Positions 34,726-43,652 of a DNA stretch of 53,743 nucleotides are shown piece by piece (the stretch's first letter is position 1; every line of letters starts with the position of its first letter). Location of the stretch: positions 1 through 53,743 of the forward strand of contig CAYSDZ010000020.1 in assembly GCA_964429915.1 (NCBI GenBank), in the 5' to 3' direction. This DNA comes from Alteromonas_F sp964429915. Lineage in GTDB: Bacteria; Pseudomonadota; Gammaproteobacteria; Enterobacterales; Alteromonadaceae. A program made the position numbers and the translations under genes. The notes below the pieces were generated by a model. The model had not been told where the DNA came from. It was given only the letters and a program-made list of their open reading frames with translations, and did not search any database.

Positions 34726-35769
34726 CTATTCGTAAGAGAACAGGTCGCCACCATGTAAATCTATCATATCAAAGGCTTTGCCTCCGCCTCGAGCGACACA
34801 GGTAAGTGGGTCGTCTGCGATAACGACAGGGATCCCTGTTTCTTCCATCAGCAAGCGGTCGAGGTCTTTTAACAAAGCTCCACCTCCAGTGAGTACCATA
34901 CCGCGCTCTGAAATATCAGACGCTAATTCTGGTGGAGATTGTTCTAACGCAACCATAACCGCAGAAACAATACCACTTAATGGCTCCTGCAAGGCTTCAA
35001 GTATTTCATTGCTGTTAAGCGTGAAGCCGCGCGGTACACCCTCGGCTAGATTTCTGCCTCGCACCTCTATTTCTCGCACTTCTTCACCGGGGTACGCTGC
35101 ACCTATCTCGTGTTTGATGCGCTCGGCAGTGGCTTCACCCACCAAAGACCCAAAGTTGCGACGAATATAATTGATAATTGCTTCGTCAAACTTATCACCA
35201 CCAATTCTTACAGACGACGAATAAACGACACCGTTTAATGAAATAATCGCGACTTCAGTTGTACCTCCACCAATATCGACAACCATAGAGCCTGTTGCTT
35301 CAGAAACTGGTAAGCCTGCGCCAATGGCTGCCGCCATGGGTTCATCAATAAGGAACACTTCTCTTGCTCCTGCTCCAGAGGCAGACTCCTTAATTGCTCT
35401 ACGTTCGACTTGTGTCGAGCCGCAAGGCACACACACCAACACTCGTGGGCTAGGGCGAAGAAAGTTATTGTCATGCACCTGTTTGATAAAGTGCTGTAAC
35501 ATTTTTTCAGTAATGTAGAAATCGGCAATAACACCGTCTTTCATAGGTCGGATGGCTTTTATGTTCCCCGGCGTTCGACCTAGCATACGCTTTGCCTCAG
35601 CACCTACAGCAGCAACACTTTTGGGGCCAGAAGCGCGCTCTTGTCGTATCGCGACAACAGACGGCTCATTTAACACGATACCTTGATCTTTAACGTAAAT
35701 CAGGGTGTTCGCGGTGCCCAAATCTATGGACAAATCGTTAGAGAACATACCACGAAGCTTTTTCAACAT
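34726..35769 (-). CDS. mreB: Rod shape-determining actin-like protein MreB
   Basis: MreB is the bacterial actin that forms membrane-bound filaments guiding lateral wall synthesis. From the ATG at 35769 the protein has 347 residues, the normal length. It has the amphipathic N-terminus MLKKLRGMFSNDLSIDLG, phosphate loops DLGTANTLIYVK and DIGGGTTEVAIIS, and adenosine motif MVLTGGGALLKDLDRLL. A further ATG 10 codons upstream is read as unlikely. The 65-nt gap to mshQ, on the same strand, shows no clear terminator, so some transcripts may run from the pilus operon into mreBCD. Confidence 0.97.
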   Translation of the reverse strand: MLKKLRGMFSNDLSIDLGTANTLIYVKDQGIVLNEPSVVAIRQERASGPKSVAAVGAEAKRMLGRTPGNIKAIRPMKDGVIADFYITEKMLQHFIKQVHDNNFLRPSPRVLVCVPCGSTQVERRAIKESASGAGAREVFLIDEPMAAAIGAGLPVSEATGSMVVDIGGGTTEVAIISLNGVVYSSSVRIGGDKFDEAIINYIRRNFGSLVGEATAERIKHEIGAAYPGEEVREIEVRGRNLAEGVPRGFTLNSNEILEALQEPLSGIVSAVMVALEQSPPELASDISERGMVLTGGGALLKDLDRLLMEETGIPVVIADDPLTCVARGGGKAFDMIDLHGGDLFSYE

Positions 35770-35834
35770 GAAATTACTGTTCCTTTTTATGCTAAGCAAA
35801 GGTTAATCTGCTTATGGTATCGTAAAAAATGTGC

Positions 35835-38800
35835 TTAGTCCTGCCTTAGAACCTCTCTGGAATGAAAAATTCTATCGTTTCCTCGAAATAATCCAAAGGA
35901 GACCACCGCAGAAGGAAAGTCCTCTGATCGTTCAAGCGTGCCGTCCTCATTCCAATCTACATTGAGATACTGCGCCCAATGAGCACTGGCGTGATTGGGA
36001 TCGAGCGAAATACGTACACTGCCGCGCTCGTTTCCAGCAGGCTCGTTAAACAACAAGTCTGAACCACTAGACATTCCATTATTTAGGGTTCCTGCGCTAG
36101 TGATATTGCGGTATTGATTCACAATATTAGACTCGAATGCGCTAGAGGCATTACTTAAAACCAGTTGACCGCTTGCTTGGGTAAAATCAATATTGGTACA
36201 GCTATCCTCTGAATTGACCAACCAGTTACCTCTATTTAAATACTCAGTTTGAATGGGAACGCGTAAAGGCCGAGTTTCCGGTCCGTAGGTATTCAGTAGA
36301 CGCAAACGCCCATAACGTTGCTCTGCCCCGCCAATGTTGTTGATATTAAAGGGCTGACAGCTGCCCACATTGGCTTCATTGATATAATTGGGCCGATAAC
36401 ACACGCCATCTGAATCGGTGAAAAAGCTGCTTGCGATACTCAATTGAACATCGGTGTCGAAAGGGGCAAGTTGAGTGTCGAACAAATCAGGCTTTTCGTA
36501 GGTAAGCCCAAGATTACTAATGAGTATCTCTCCACTCCCATTAAAATTCGCAGTGTTACTTATAAATGTATTGCCCGTACTTGTATCGACACTGACTGAC
36601 AACAAATTACCGTTTACTTCGGTGGTGGAGGTGTCGAGTGCACCAACAAGGCTCGCAAGCGGTAAGGTGTCAGCTGCTAGACGCCATTCGTCTGCACTGT
36701 AAAGCTGTGTAATTTGTCGGTTGGCATTAAATGCAGTAACGGTATATTCCGGTTCAAGACCTAACTCAAAACGGTTAGCAAGCCCCATGTAAGAGAAGTT
36801 TCCACTGCAATTGGGGGCGACAACAGGCGTATTGCTGACAATATCAAAAAAGGCAGGAATAAACCGCCCCAGTATAAGACTATTAGCCTCTACTCGGTTG
36901 CCCAAATAATTTGTGTCTCTCAGTGTCAAACTATATGTGCCGACTTCGCTATTTTGTGCTGACGCGGTGCGATACTGACCATTTGTGAAATTTAATCTAT
37001 TGGGAACAGACTGAAAAGACGAAGAGAAAACACTGCGCAAATTTGTGTCGGAACCGAATGAAAGTACCGATTCTAAACCACTTGCCAATGAGCCATCATG
37101 AATAGTGCGTCTCAAATTGTAGGCGAGGTGTCCCGGCTGATACCCCGGCAATTCATTCCCCCTATCACCCAATGCGGCAATGCTGAATGAAAACGACGCC
37201 CCTGCAACAAAGGTATTACTACCCTCTGCCAGTGCCTCTTCATTGGCAACAAGCAGAACACTAGCTGGATAACTGTCAAACATCACGCCATCACCCGAAT
37301 TAATGCTAAAGTCGTCGTATTCACCAGAAGCTTGTAATGAAAGTCGACCTGCATCGGCATACACCCCCGGTAAATCGGCAATGCCATCATTGCCAAAATC
37401 CAAGCTTAGCGTTCCTCTATTTTTACCCGTATTTGATGGATCAGCAGGCAAGCCAGAAAAGGCTTGCCTGCAAATATTGGGTGAATAACTGGTTCCACCT
37501 GCAATGCAGTCAAAACTTAAGGTCACATCCTGCACACCGCTTAAAGCGGATACACAGACTCCATCGTTATCTTCTGCCGCCCGAATGCCTATTCTCGATA
37601 AAGACGACTCGGCTACAATGTCGGGTAAAAGGGTAGATAAACCATTGGCCTGATCAACAAACTGGAACGCCGCGTTTCTGAACTCTATTTCGCAATCGGA
37701 AGAACATTGAGCATCAAGTAAAGGCGTAGAAGTAACATTTTGAGCAATAACATCTAGCACAAGCGAAGTGTCTGCACTATTTCTCACATTAATTGTTCGC
37801 GACCCTGTAAAGGAAAACTCTTCCCTTACGCCCGTATTTGTAGGAAAGGAAATCGAAACGGGTTCAGCAAAGAAACTACAACTTTCATCGACACAGGCTG
37901 TCACTCTCACTTGCGACGCCTCACACGTTAGCCCCACCGAGGGATGTTCAATTCTGTAGAATGTTAACGGAGCGCAAGCTTCATTACTGTTTAAGTCATC
38001 AATCACTTCACTGGGAGTTTGCTGATTGCGATACACCCGCACACTATCAAATTGTCCGTTTGCAGACTGGCTTGAAGCTCCACTTCTGAATAAAGTTGAG
38101 CGATTATCGCCAATATATAAAGTAGACAAATCTGCCAATCGAGATGAGGTGAAATCCGTGAATGTGGCGTTAATTCGATTCACTCCATTCACGTATACTG
38201 CCGCTGTTCGCGAAGACGCATTCCATGTAAAAGCAAGATGTACCCATTCTCCCTCTGCAAATGTCTGAACACGAGTCGTCGCGATGTAATCGCCGTCTTC
38301 CGTATCTTCATAGGCAAAACGAATACTGCCATTGCCGAGAATTGACGCAAAAAAATATTTATCCGTCTCCACTGGATTCTCTTCATCTTCGACTAAGGTT
38401 GCGTCAAACAACTGTCTAGGATTACCACTATCCCATGCCTCATTGCTGCGGTACCAAAAAGAGATAGTGCCGCTTTGTCCCAGTTCGTTTACATCCAATT
38501 GGGTGTCCACGGCGTTATTAATTTCAGCGGTCCTTGAACCTGATAAATTGTCTTTTGCTATATCGACCGCTCTGCACGCTATATCATTTGTGGGAAAAAT
38601 TGATGAAACGTCGCCTATCGGACTTCCGTCATTATTCGTTCCGCTAGCATCCTGAATGGAATTCGCCCCTGAAAACTCAAATTCTTCAAACTGATAAAAT
38701 GCGACTTGTTCAGGTAGTGGACCTCCGCATACACGGTATTCGTCCAGTCGATTAATTCCAAAATCGTCAAAGCTAACTCGGGCTCGTCTATTCATCGTAA

Positions 38801-39521
38801 TGTCTGTGCCCGTAACTGCACCTTTGATTGAGGTTTCACGGTCTATGAATACCGTACTGTCGCCGTATATATAGCCATTGAAATTTGTTTGATTACCGAA
38901 AGAGGCTGTGGAATATGCAACTAAAAATAAACTGCCGGATGGCCTTGCTAGGTTGTATTCGACATCATTACCAGAGTTAATAGTATTGGCATTGATTTGA
39001 GTAAATTCATTGGAAGACAATTGCACTGTACTTTCGTTTCCGATTTCCATTTCTTCTATCCAATAGGTGTCTGAGGTAAACTCGACCGTTGAGCCTATGG
39101 ATGCAGTGAGTCGGCCTATACGGCTAACACCTGTTCCCGAAAAAATAAGCGTGGCCCCGTTTCCCACGGTTATGTGTCGATAATTTCCCACAGGGAGTAC
39201 TCTAACTCGGTCAGAGAGTATGACTATATCGTTCGTACTTGAAGAGGTTTCGAATGGCGCCAAACTCAGTCTGCGAGAAGTATTGCCGCTACTTTGGCAC
39301 GGCGCCGTAAAACAGGTATTGTCAGACGGGTCTTCCTGAACAATACTTGGCACATCAATTACGGTTCCTGAACCACGCACATCAGCATCACTGCCAAGAA
39401 ATAATGATCCAGAAACACTGTGGGATGACACTGCCGACGTAAAAACGTCTGAGCATTGTGCAAATCCGCTTTTGTTCGTTAAAAAACAGATCAAAACGAA
39501 AATTCTGATTAAATGTTTCAT
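35835..39521 (-). CDS. mshQ: MSHA biogenesis protein MshQ
   Basis: MshQ is a large secreted protein encoded last in MSHA loci; its role is not settled but a tip or surface role is likely. The 1228-residue protein has a signal peptide (about 1-21, MKHLIRIFVLICFLTNKSGF) and an N-terminal beta region (about 60-250). A LamG/concanavalin-like domain lies at about 280-520 (YQFEEFEFSGANSIQDASG, then EWVHLAFTWNASSRTAAVYV). A large beta-rich DUF6701-type region runs to the end, with many cysteines. The closing LNVDWNEDGTLERSEDFPSA is typical of MshQ. Its ATG overlaps the mshP stop by 4 nt. Confidence 0.88.
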   Translation of the reverse strand: MKHLIRIFVLICFLTNKSGFAQCSDVFTSAVSSHSVSGSLFLGSDADVRGSGTVIDVPSIVQEDPSDNTCFTAPCQSSGNTSRRLSLAPFETSSSTNDIVILSDRVRVLPVGNYRHITVGNGATLIFSGTGVSRIGRLTASIGSTVEFTSDTYWIEEMEIGNESTVQLSSNEFTQINANTINSGNDVEYNLARPSGSLFLVAYSTASFGNQTNFNGYIYGDSTVFIDRETSIKGAVTGTDITMNRRARVSFDDFGINRLDEYRVCGGPLPEQVAFYQFEEFEFSGANSIQDASGTNNDGSPIGDVSSIFPTNDIACRAVDIAKDNLSGSRTAEINNAVDTQLDVNELGQSGTISFWYRSNEAWDSGNPRQLFDATLVEDEENPVETDKYFFASILGNGSIRFAYEDTEDGDYIATTRVQTFAEGEWVHLAFTWNASSRTAAVYVNGVNRINATFTDFTSSRLADLSTLYIGDNRSTLFRSGASSQSANGQFDSVRVYRNQQTPSEVIDDLNSNEACAPLTFYRIEHPSVGLTCEASQVRVTACVDESCSFFAEPVSISFPTNTGVREEFSFTGSRTINVRNSADTSLVLDVIAQNVTSTPLLDAQCSSDCEIEFRNAAFQFVDQANGLSTLLPDIVAESSLSRIGIRAAEDNDGVCVSALSGVQDVTLSFDCIAGGTSYSPNICRQAFSGLPADPSNTGKNRGTLSLDFGNDGIADLPGVYADAGRLSLQASGEYDDFSINSGDGVMFDSYPASVLLVANEEALAEGSNTFVAGASFSFSIAALGDRGNELPGYQPGHLAYNLRRTIHDGSLASGLESVLSFGSDTNLRSVFSSSFQSVPNRLNFTNGQYRTASAQNSEVGTYSLTLRDTNYLGNRVEANSLILGRFIPAFFDIVSNTPVVAPNCSGNFSYMGLANRFELGLEPEYTVTAFNANRQITQLYSADEWRLAADTLPLASLVGALDTSTTEVNGNLLSVSVDTSTGNTFISNTANFNGSGEILISNLGLTYEKPDLFDTQLAPFDTDVQLSIASSFFTDSDGVCYRPNYINEANVGSCQPFNINNIGGAEQRYGRLRLLNTYGPETRPLRVPIQTEYLNRGNWLVNSEDSCTNIDFTQASGQLVLSNASSAFESNIVNQYRNITSAGTLNNGMSSGSDLLFNEPAGNERGSVRISLDPNHASAHWAQYLNVDWNEDGTLERSEDFPSAVVSFGLFRGNDRIFHSREVLRQD

Positions 39522-39964
39522 AAGCGAACTACCGCCTCTTGAGCGACTGTTCTACTGGCCCACTGCGCACTTGCCTGACAAACGCCCGTGCTTTCGAACC
39601 GATAGACATTGTGAGTAGGCACGCTATTTTGAGAAACAGTTTGTGTGTTGCAACGAATAATAAACGAACAATTCTCCAAGCCTGCGATGGTACTCACATC
39701 AACAGTTGTTTCTACCAAGTTACACGCCTGATCAATGCCCCCCACGGGAAAAGACTGCGCCGCCATTAGTTCCAAACCGGTTTTAGCGGCCATTAGCGCT
39801 CTAGTGCCATGCACTTCATATACAACATTTTGTGAACCACTACGTATTTGATCGGCAAGCGAAAGCCCTAACAGGGTCAAAATGACTATAACGAACACGG
39901 CAATTAAGGTAAGGCTGCCCTTTTGCGTTTTTTGCGCATGGCTGAACACTGGCTTAGGGAGCAT
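39518..39964 (-). CDS. mshP: MSHA biogenesis protein MshP
   Basis: This minor pilin-like protein has 148 residues from the ATG at 39964. It has a short leader ending KTQKG and one transmembrane helix (SLTLIAVFVIVILTLLGLSL), with cysteines at QACNLVE, LENCSFIIRCN and TGVCQ. It lacks the Glu at position 5 after the leader, a feature of pilin-tip partners of the GspK/PilX kind. I chose 39964 because it follows GAGGTG and overlaps mshO by 11 nt; a longer frame opens at 40006. Confidence 0.82.
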   Translation of the reverse strand: MLPKPVFSHAQKTQKGSLTLIAVFVIVILTLLGLSLADQIRSGSQNVVYEVHGTRALMAAKTGLELMAAQSFPVGGIDQACNLVETTVDVSTIAGLENCSFIIRCNTQTVSQNSVPTHNVYRFESTGVCQASAQWASRTVAQEAVVRL

Positions 39965-40808
39965 TGGGGATATGCACCTCTTGTTGAAATGTAACGATTT
40001 CACCATTCAATAAAAATCGTAGTCTTATTTGCACCACGGCATTTCGTAATCGACTTGATACAAAATGCTGAAAAGGGTCGTCTTCAGAAAACAAAGTCTC
40101 ATCTCCAGCTAATAAGGTATTTTCAATATTACTGGCCAATATCACTCCACCATTGGATGCCGTATTTCTTTGGTTAGCAGCAATGGTATTGGTAAAACGC
40201 ACAACGCTATTATTAACCACACAAAAATTGACAGATTCGCTCGCAAAGTAAATGCGCTGTGCAGGAGAGCCGTCCATAAAGCCATTGTTCAATGTCAGCT
40301 CCAGAACATTATCAGTAAACAGTGAGCAATCCCCACTATTACAGGCGTTAATTTCACGCACTTTTCGAAGCTCAGTCGCGACAGCGTTGCTAAAATAAAT
40401 ATCTCTTGAACGCAATGGATAAACTATAGCGACATCTGTTCCTGGAGTGAGTTCGAAAATACTGCCGTCAACATCAACAGGGGCCACTATCGGTATCACA
40501 ACGGAAGTATCGCTGGCTCTAGCAGCAGGGAGATCCAAGTACATACTTGACCACTTAAAAGGAACGAACTCAAGGCAATGCTCTCCAAGTTGTTTATTCA
40601 CCCTTATACTATTGGGAATAGCGCCTTGTAATTCTCTGGCTATTCGCTGCATTGCGAAACGGGCCTCATTAAGCAGTTGGCCTCTGTCTGTTGTTGCAGT
40701 AATACTTTGCACTGAGGAACGGATGAAACTCGCTGTACCGACAAACAATACGCTTAATATAACAATCACAATAACAAGTTCGAGTAAGGTGAGTCCGCGC
40801 TGATACAT
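39954..40808 (-). CDS. mshO: MSHA minor pilin MshO
   Basis: This is a type IV prepilin-like protein of 284 residues. Its short leader MYQRG precedes LTLLELVIVIVILSVLFVGT, with Leu instead of Phe after the cleavage point and Glu at position 5. A globular beta domain follows, with Cys pairs near CNSGDC. MshO-type proteins resemble GspJ/PilW and are thought to prime pilus assembly. The start overlaps the mshD stop by 1 nt (TAATG). Confidence 0.87.
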   Translation of the reverse strand: MYQRGLTLLELVIVIVILSVLFVGTASFIRSSVQSITATTDRGQLLNEARFAMQRIARELQGAIPNSIRVNKQLGEHCLEFVPFKWSSMYLDLPAARASDTSVVIPIVAPVDVDGSIFELTPGTDVAIVYPLRSRDIYFSNAVATELRKVREINACNSGDCSLFTDNVLELTLNNGFMDGSPAQRIYFASESVNFCVVNNSVVRFTNTIAANQRNTASNGGVILASNIENTLLAGDETLFSEDDPFQHFVSSRLRNAVVQIRLRFLLNGEIVTFQQEVHIPNAP

Positions 40809-41350
40809 TAATAATTCATCCTGAAAAACGAGAAAATCAAACGCTGATTTGCAGAGGTAGTTACTGAAATAGTGATTCTTTTTCCTTCCACCCCTAACTG
40901 ATTGTCATATTGCACTGCCACATCAACCAAGAAACCCTGATAAAGCTGTGCACTTCCTGATCTTGCAATGTCGCCTAAGGCGCTTTGGATGCTTCCACCC
41001 GAATTGATCAAAAGATTGTGGTAGTCGTCTACATCGTCATATTGTTCGCGAGTTTCACGGTTTGAGCCAACCCCATCTGGCCCCAATACTACTGAACATG
41101 TCGTGCCTTGTTCACCACAACGTATGGTTCCACCCTCTAAATTTGATTGTTCGTCATAGGCTTTACTCAAAATTTCATCAGCTAAAGATTGAGCAAGGTT
41201 CGCTGCGCGCGTTTGCAATATGGGGTCAATACTCTGTCGAGTTTGGTTTACGACTAATGTGATCACTGTCACCATAGTGGCACTAAAAACAACCATGCCC
41301 ACAATTAACTCTATTAAGGTAAAGCCGCGGTGAATGAAACTAACAGCCAC
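40808..41350 (-). CDS. mshD: MSHA minor pilin MshD
   Basis: This prepilin-like protein has Gly-Phe at the cleavage site (HRG/FTLIELIVGMVVFSATMVTV) and the Glu at position 5. The frame has two possible GTG starts. I prefer 41350 (leader MAVSFIHRG, 180 residues) because it follows AAGGG by 7 nt; the other at 41365 has no ribosome site. It overlaps mshC by 11 nt. The rest is a pilin-like domain with a GGTIRCGEQGTTCSV Cys pair. MshD resembles PilV/GspI minor pilins. Confidence 0.86.
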   Translation of the reverse strand: MAVSFIHRGFTLIELIVGMVVFSATMVTVITLVVNQTRQSIDPILQTRAANLAQSLADEILSKAYDEQSNLEGGTIRCGEQGTTCSVVLGPDGVGSNRETREQYDDVDDYHNLLINSGGSIQSALGDIARSGSAQLYQGFLVDVAVQYDNQLGVEGKRITISVTTSANQRLIFSFFRMNY

Positions 41351-41876
41351 GAATAAACCCTTCACGGTTTATACACACCGAAGCGGATGTTTGTGTTGCA
41401 ACGGTAATACGGCAATCCACACTGCAATGACTTGCTGATGTCAGCGGCCTGCCAAGCCCCGTAAAATTAATAAATGAAATGGCTGTACTACCGTCTACAG
41501 CACTTAACGATGCATTGAGTTCGGCAAAGTCGTCAGAGCCGATACGAAGGTTATCGGGCGTATCGATACCGATTGATGTTACGCAACTTGCAGAAGCGGC
41601 ACTGGCAGTATTTGAAAAATCATGACTTGGCGGGCCCAATGCCGGAGCGGAAGTATCGAACACGATTTGGTGGCAGAAGTTAGCTCTTGTATCTTGCATG
41701 GCTCGAAACTGCATTTGCCGCAAAGAGGCAATGATTTTGCTTTGCAGCGCGTAAGTGTCGAAGCCTCCTCTGCCACTGTATCGGCTAGTTGCCACTACCG
41801 ACAACACGCCAATCAGTACAATCACGATAGTGAGCTCAAGCAAGGTGAATCCTTTGCTTGTATTGCTATCACCCAC
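41340..41876 (-). CDS. mshC: MSHA minor pilin MshC
   Basis: This 178-residue prepilin-like protein starts at a GTG with AAAGGCG upstream. Leader MGDSNTSKG precedes FTLLELTIVIVLIGVLSVVA with Glu at position 5. The globular domain holds cysteines near ANFCHQIVF, ASCVTSI, HCSVDCRI and the C-terminal SVCINREGFIRGC, so at least two disulfides are possible. It resembles GspH/FimU minor pilins. It starts 20 nt after mshA. Confidence 0.86.
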   Translation of the reverse strand: MGDSNTSKGFTLLELTIVIVLIGVLSVVATSRYSGRGGFDTYALQSKIIASLRQMQFRAMQDTRANFCHQIVFDTSAPALGPPSHDFSNTASAASASCVTSIGIDTPDNLRIGSDDFAELNASLSAVDGSTAISFINFTGLGRPLTSASHCSVDCRITVATQTSASVCINREGFIRGC

Positions 41877-41896
41877 TGAATTTCACGCCTTTAGTT

Positions 41897-42409
41897 TTAG
41901 CAATTAGTTGCCGTAACCAAAATAGCGGGAGAGCCACGAGCAGGTGCATTCGTATAAACCACTTCACAACCAGCACCTGCGTCGGTGCCGTTTTGAGTGA
42001 TGATAAACGAATCCGTACCCGCAGTGACGATAAAATCTGACGTTGGGTTAGCGTCGGTAGAAAGCTGAACGCTAAAATCGACCCAAGACAGTAATTCATC
42101 GTCTAAATCTACGCTATCTAACGCTGCGTTAGCGTTTGGGTAACCATTAATGATAGATACGTCGTCAGTGCCATCATTATTTAAATCCAAATCATTTGAG
42201 GTGTTGGTATTTTGCACACCGTTAATGGCCGCGCGTGCAAAAACTAATTGCGAGCCGCCCGCTAAAGCAGCAGCAACACCTTCCAATGCAGCTTCGCGCG
42301 CATCGCTTTGAAAATCAACGAAGCGCGGTGCAGCGGTTACCGCTAAAATGCCTAAAATTACAATAACAATAATAAGTTCGATTAAAGTAAAGCCACGTTG
42401 TTGTTGCAT
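41897..42409 (-). CDS. mshA: MSHA major pilin MshA
   Basis: MshA is the main subunit of the mannose-sensitive haemagglutinin type IV pilus. The 170-residue precursor starts MQQQRG, then FTLIELIIVIVILGILAVTA with Glu at mature position 5 and a long N-terminal helix (SDAREAALEGVAAALAGGSQ). A Cys pair near the C-terminus (GAGCEVVY and TATNC) would close the D-region loop. I start it at 42409 because the leader is then six residues, the usual MSHA length, with GGGGAAAT upstream. mshB lies just upstream and shares the N-terminal helix pattern, so MshA is called major by position and by D-loop. Confidence 0.9.
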   Translation of the reverse strand: MQQQRGFTLIELIIVIVILGILAVTAAPRFVDFQSDAREAALEGVAAALAGGSQLVFARAAINGVQNTNTSNDLDLNNDGTDDVSIINGYPNANAALDSVDLDDELLSWVDFSVQLSTDANPTSDFIVTAGTDSFIITQNGTDAGAGCEVVYTNAPARGSPAILVTATNC

Positions 42410-42463
42410 GTTTATTTCCCCATAATTCACTATGATTAATAGTAGTCTTTGTATGGAAACTTT

Positions 42464-43078
42464 CTATCTGTTCGTTAATACCTGTGTATTATTACTAAAA
42501 ACAATAACCTGACCGATTCTGGGATCATAAACAAATCCATTACCTACAGAGTTATCATTGGGCACGATAGTGAGGTTACGTATCGTTTGGGTTAAGTAAT
42601 AGAAACAAATATCATTGTTCTCAGACCCAGTGTTATTACTAACAGTAGTAAAATAGCGGAAATTATCAAATGGCCGATTGTTAAAATTGGACGTGATGGT
42701 AGGAGAACTTTGTAATATGAGATTAAAAATGCTTTCGCAATCTAAATCGCTTACATCGATATCTTCGGTACTCGCATCGTTATTCAACTGGCCTGTCGGA
42801 TAGCCTGTATTCTGATCGACACCAACGGTAATACCATCTAGAGTGACCGATGTTAAGTTAGCACCGTTATTGCTTTGCGGTCGTGCCTCAAGCTCCCACT
42901 GAGCTCTAACCAAACCGACGCCGGTTGCAAATCCCCCAGCCACACCTTCCACTGTAGCGTCTTCTGCTCTCTCCGTGACATCAAGAAAACGAGGAATCGC
43001 TACGGCAGCCAGTAAGCCTAATAAAACCACCACGATCACCAGTTCGATTAAGGTAAAACCATCTGTTTTTGTATTCAT
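42464..43078 (-). CDS. mshB: MSHA pilin-like protein MshB
   Basis: This 204-residue prepilin has leader MNTKTDG, then FTLIELVIVVVLLGLLAAVA with Glu at position 5 and an MshA-like helix (RAEDATVEGVAGGFATGVGL). Cys residues near DLDCESIF and NDICFYY may form a disulfide. The start at 43078 is chosen because it gives a normal leader; the open frame continues 25 codons upstream into mshF territory. It is upstream of mshA as in Vibrio, and probably arose by duplication of the pilin gene. Confidence 0.87.
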   Translation of the reverse strand: MNTKTDGFTLIELVIVVVLLGLLAAVAIPRFLDVTERAEDATVEGVAGGFATGVGLVRAQWELEARPQSNNGANLTSVTLDGITVGVDQNTGYPTGQLNNDASTEDIDVSDLDCESIFNLILQSSPTITSNFNNRPFDNFRYFTTVSNNTGSENNDICFYYLTQTIRNLTIVPNDNSVGNGFVYDPRIGQVIVFSNNTQVLTNR

Positions 43079-43121
43079 GTTAACTCCATGAAACGGGTTG
43101 GGTGAATGCGTTATGCCCAAA

Positions 43122-43649
43122 CTAATCTTTATTATTGAACGTGACTTTCCCATTCAATAAATCATAGTCGAAACTCGGTCCTTGGCTTAGCCGATAACGA
43201 CAAAAACCAAATTCCTTATCTTTATTTTTACCCTGGGGAGGGTAATACTCTGAAATCACTTTAAATCCGTCGGCTTGGGTGGGTTCATATAACATGTTCA
43301 ACCACAGTTTTTCGCAACCTTTACCGTTTTTTTCTACCCAAGGTCTACCGGTGTGTTCCATACGCACTGGCATTCTGGCACGCTCTTTACCTTGCGCGTT
43401 ATAATGCAACAATATGATTCGTTGTGGTCTACCTTGCGCTTGCCATTGCCAATGTGAGGTTTCCACACTTTGTTGAAATTGTCTGGCAAATCCTTCCATA
43501 GCAGTGCCTTGTGCAATGGGTTGGGCTTTTAATAAATAAACGATAACCGTTGCCATTAATCCAACGAACACAACCACAACAGTGATACTAATAATCAGTT
43601 TATTTAGAGAATGGTTTGCTTTAACTTGCTGATTATTAGGTTTTTGCAT
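43122..43649 (-). CDS. mshF: MSHA biogenesis protein MshF
   Basis: MshF is a small bitopic membrane protein conserved in MSHA loci, without known biochemical role. The 175-residue protein has a short cytoplasmic tail, one transmembrane helix (about 18-40, LIISITVVVVFVGLMATVIV) and a periplasmic domain. The latter has HWQWQAQGRP and the Cys residues GCEKLWLNML and FCRYRLSQ. It starts 3 nt after mshG ends. Confidence 0.83.
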   Translation of the reverse strand: MQKPNNQQVKANHSLNKLIISITVVVVFVGLMATVIVYLLKAQPIAQGTAMEGFARQFQQSVETSHWQWQAQGRPQRIILLHYNAQGKERARMPVRMEHTGRPWVEKNGKGCEKLWLNMLYEPTQADGFKVISEYYPPQGKNKDKEFGFCRYRLSQGPSFDYDLLNGKVTFNNKD

Positions 43650-43652
43650 CGA

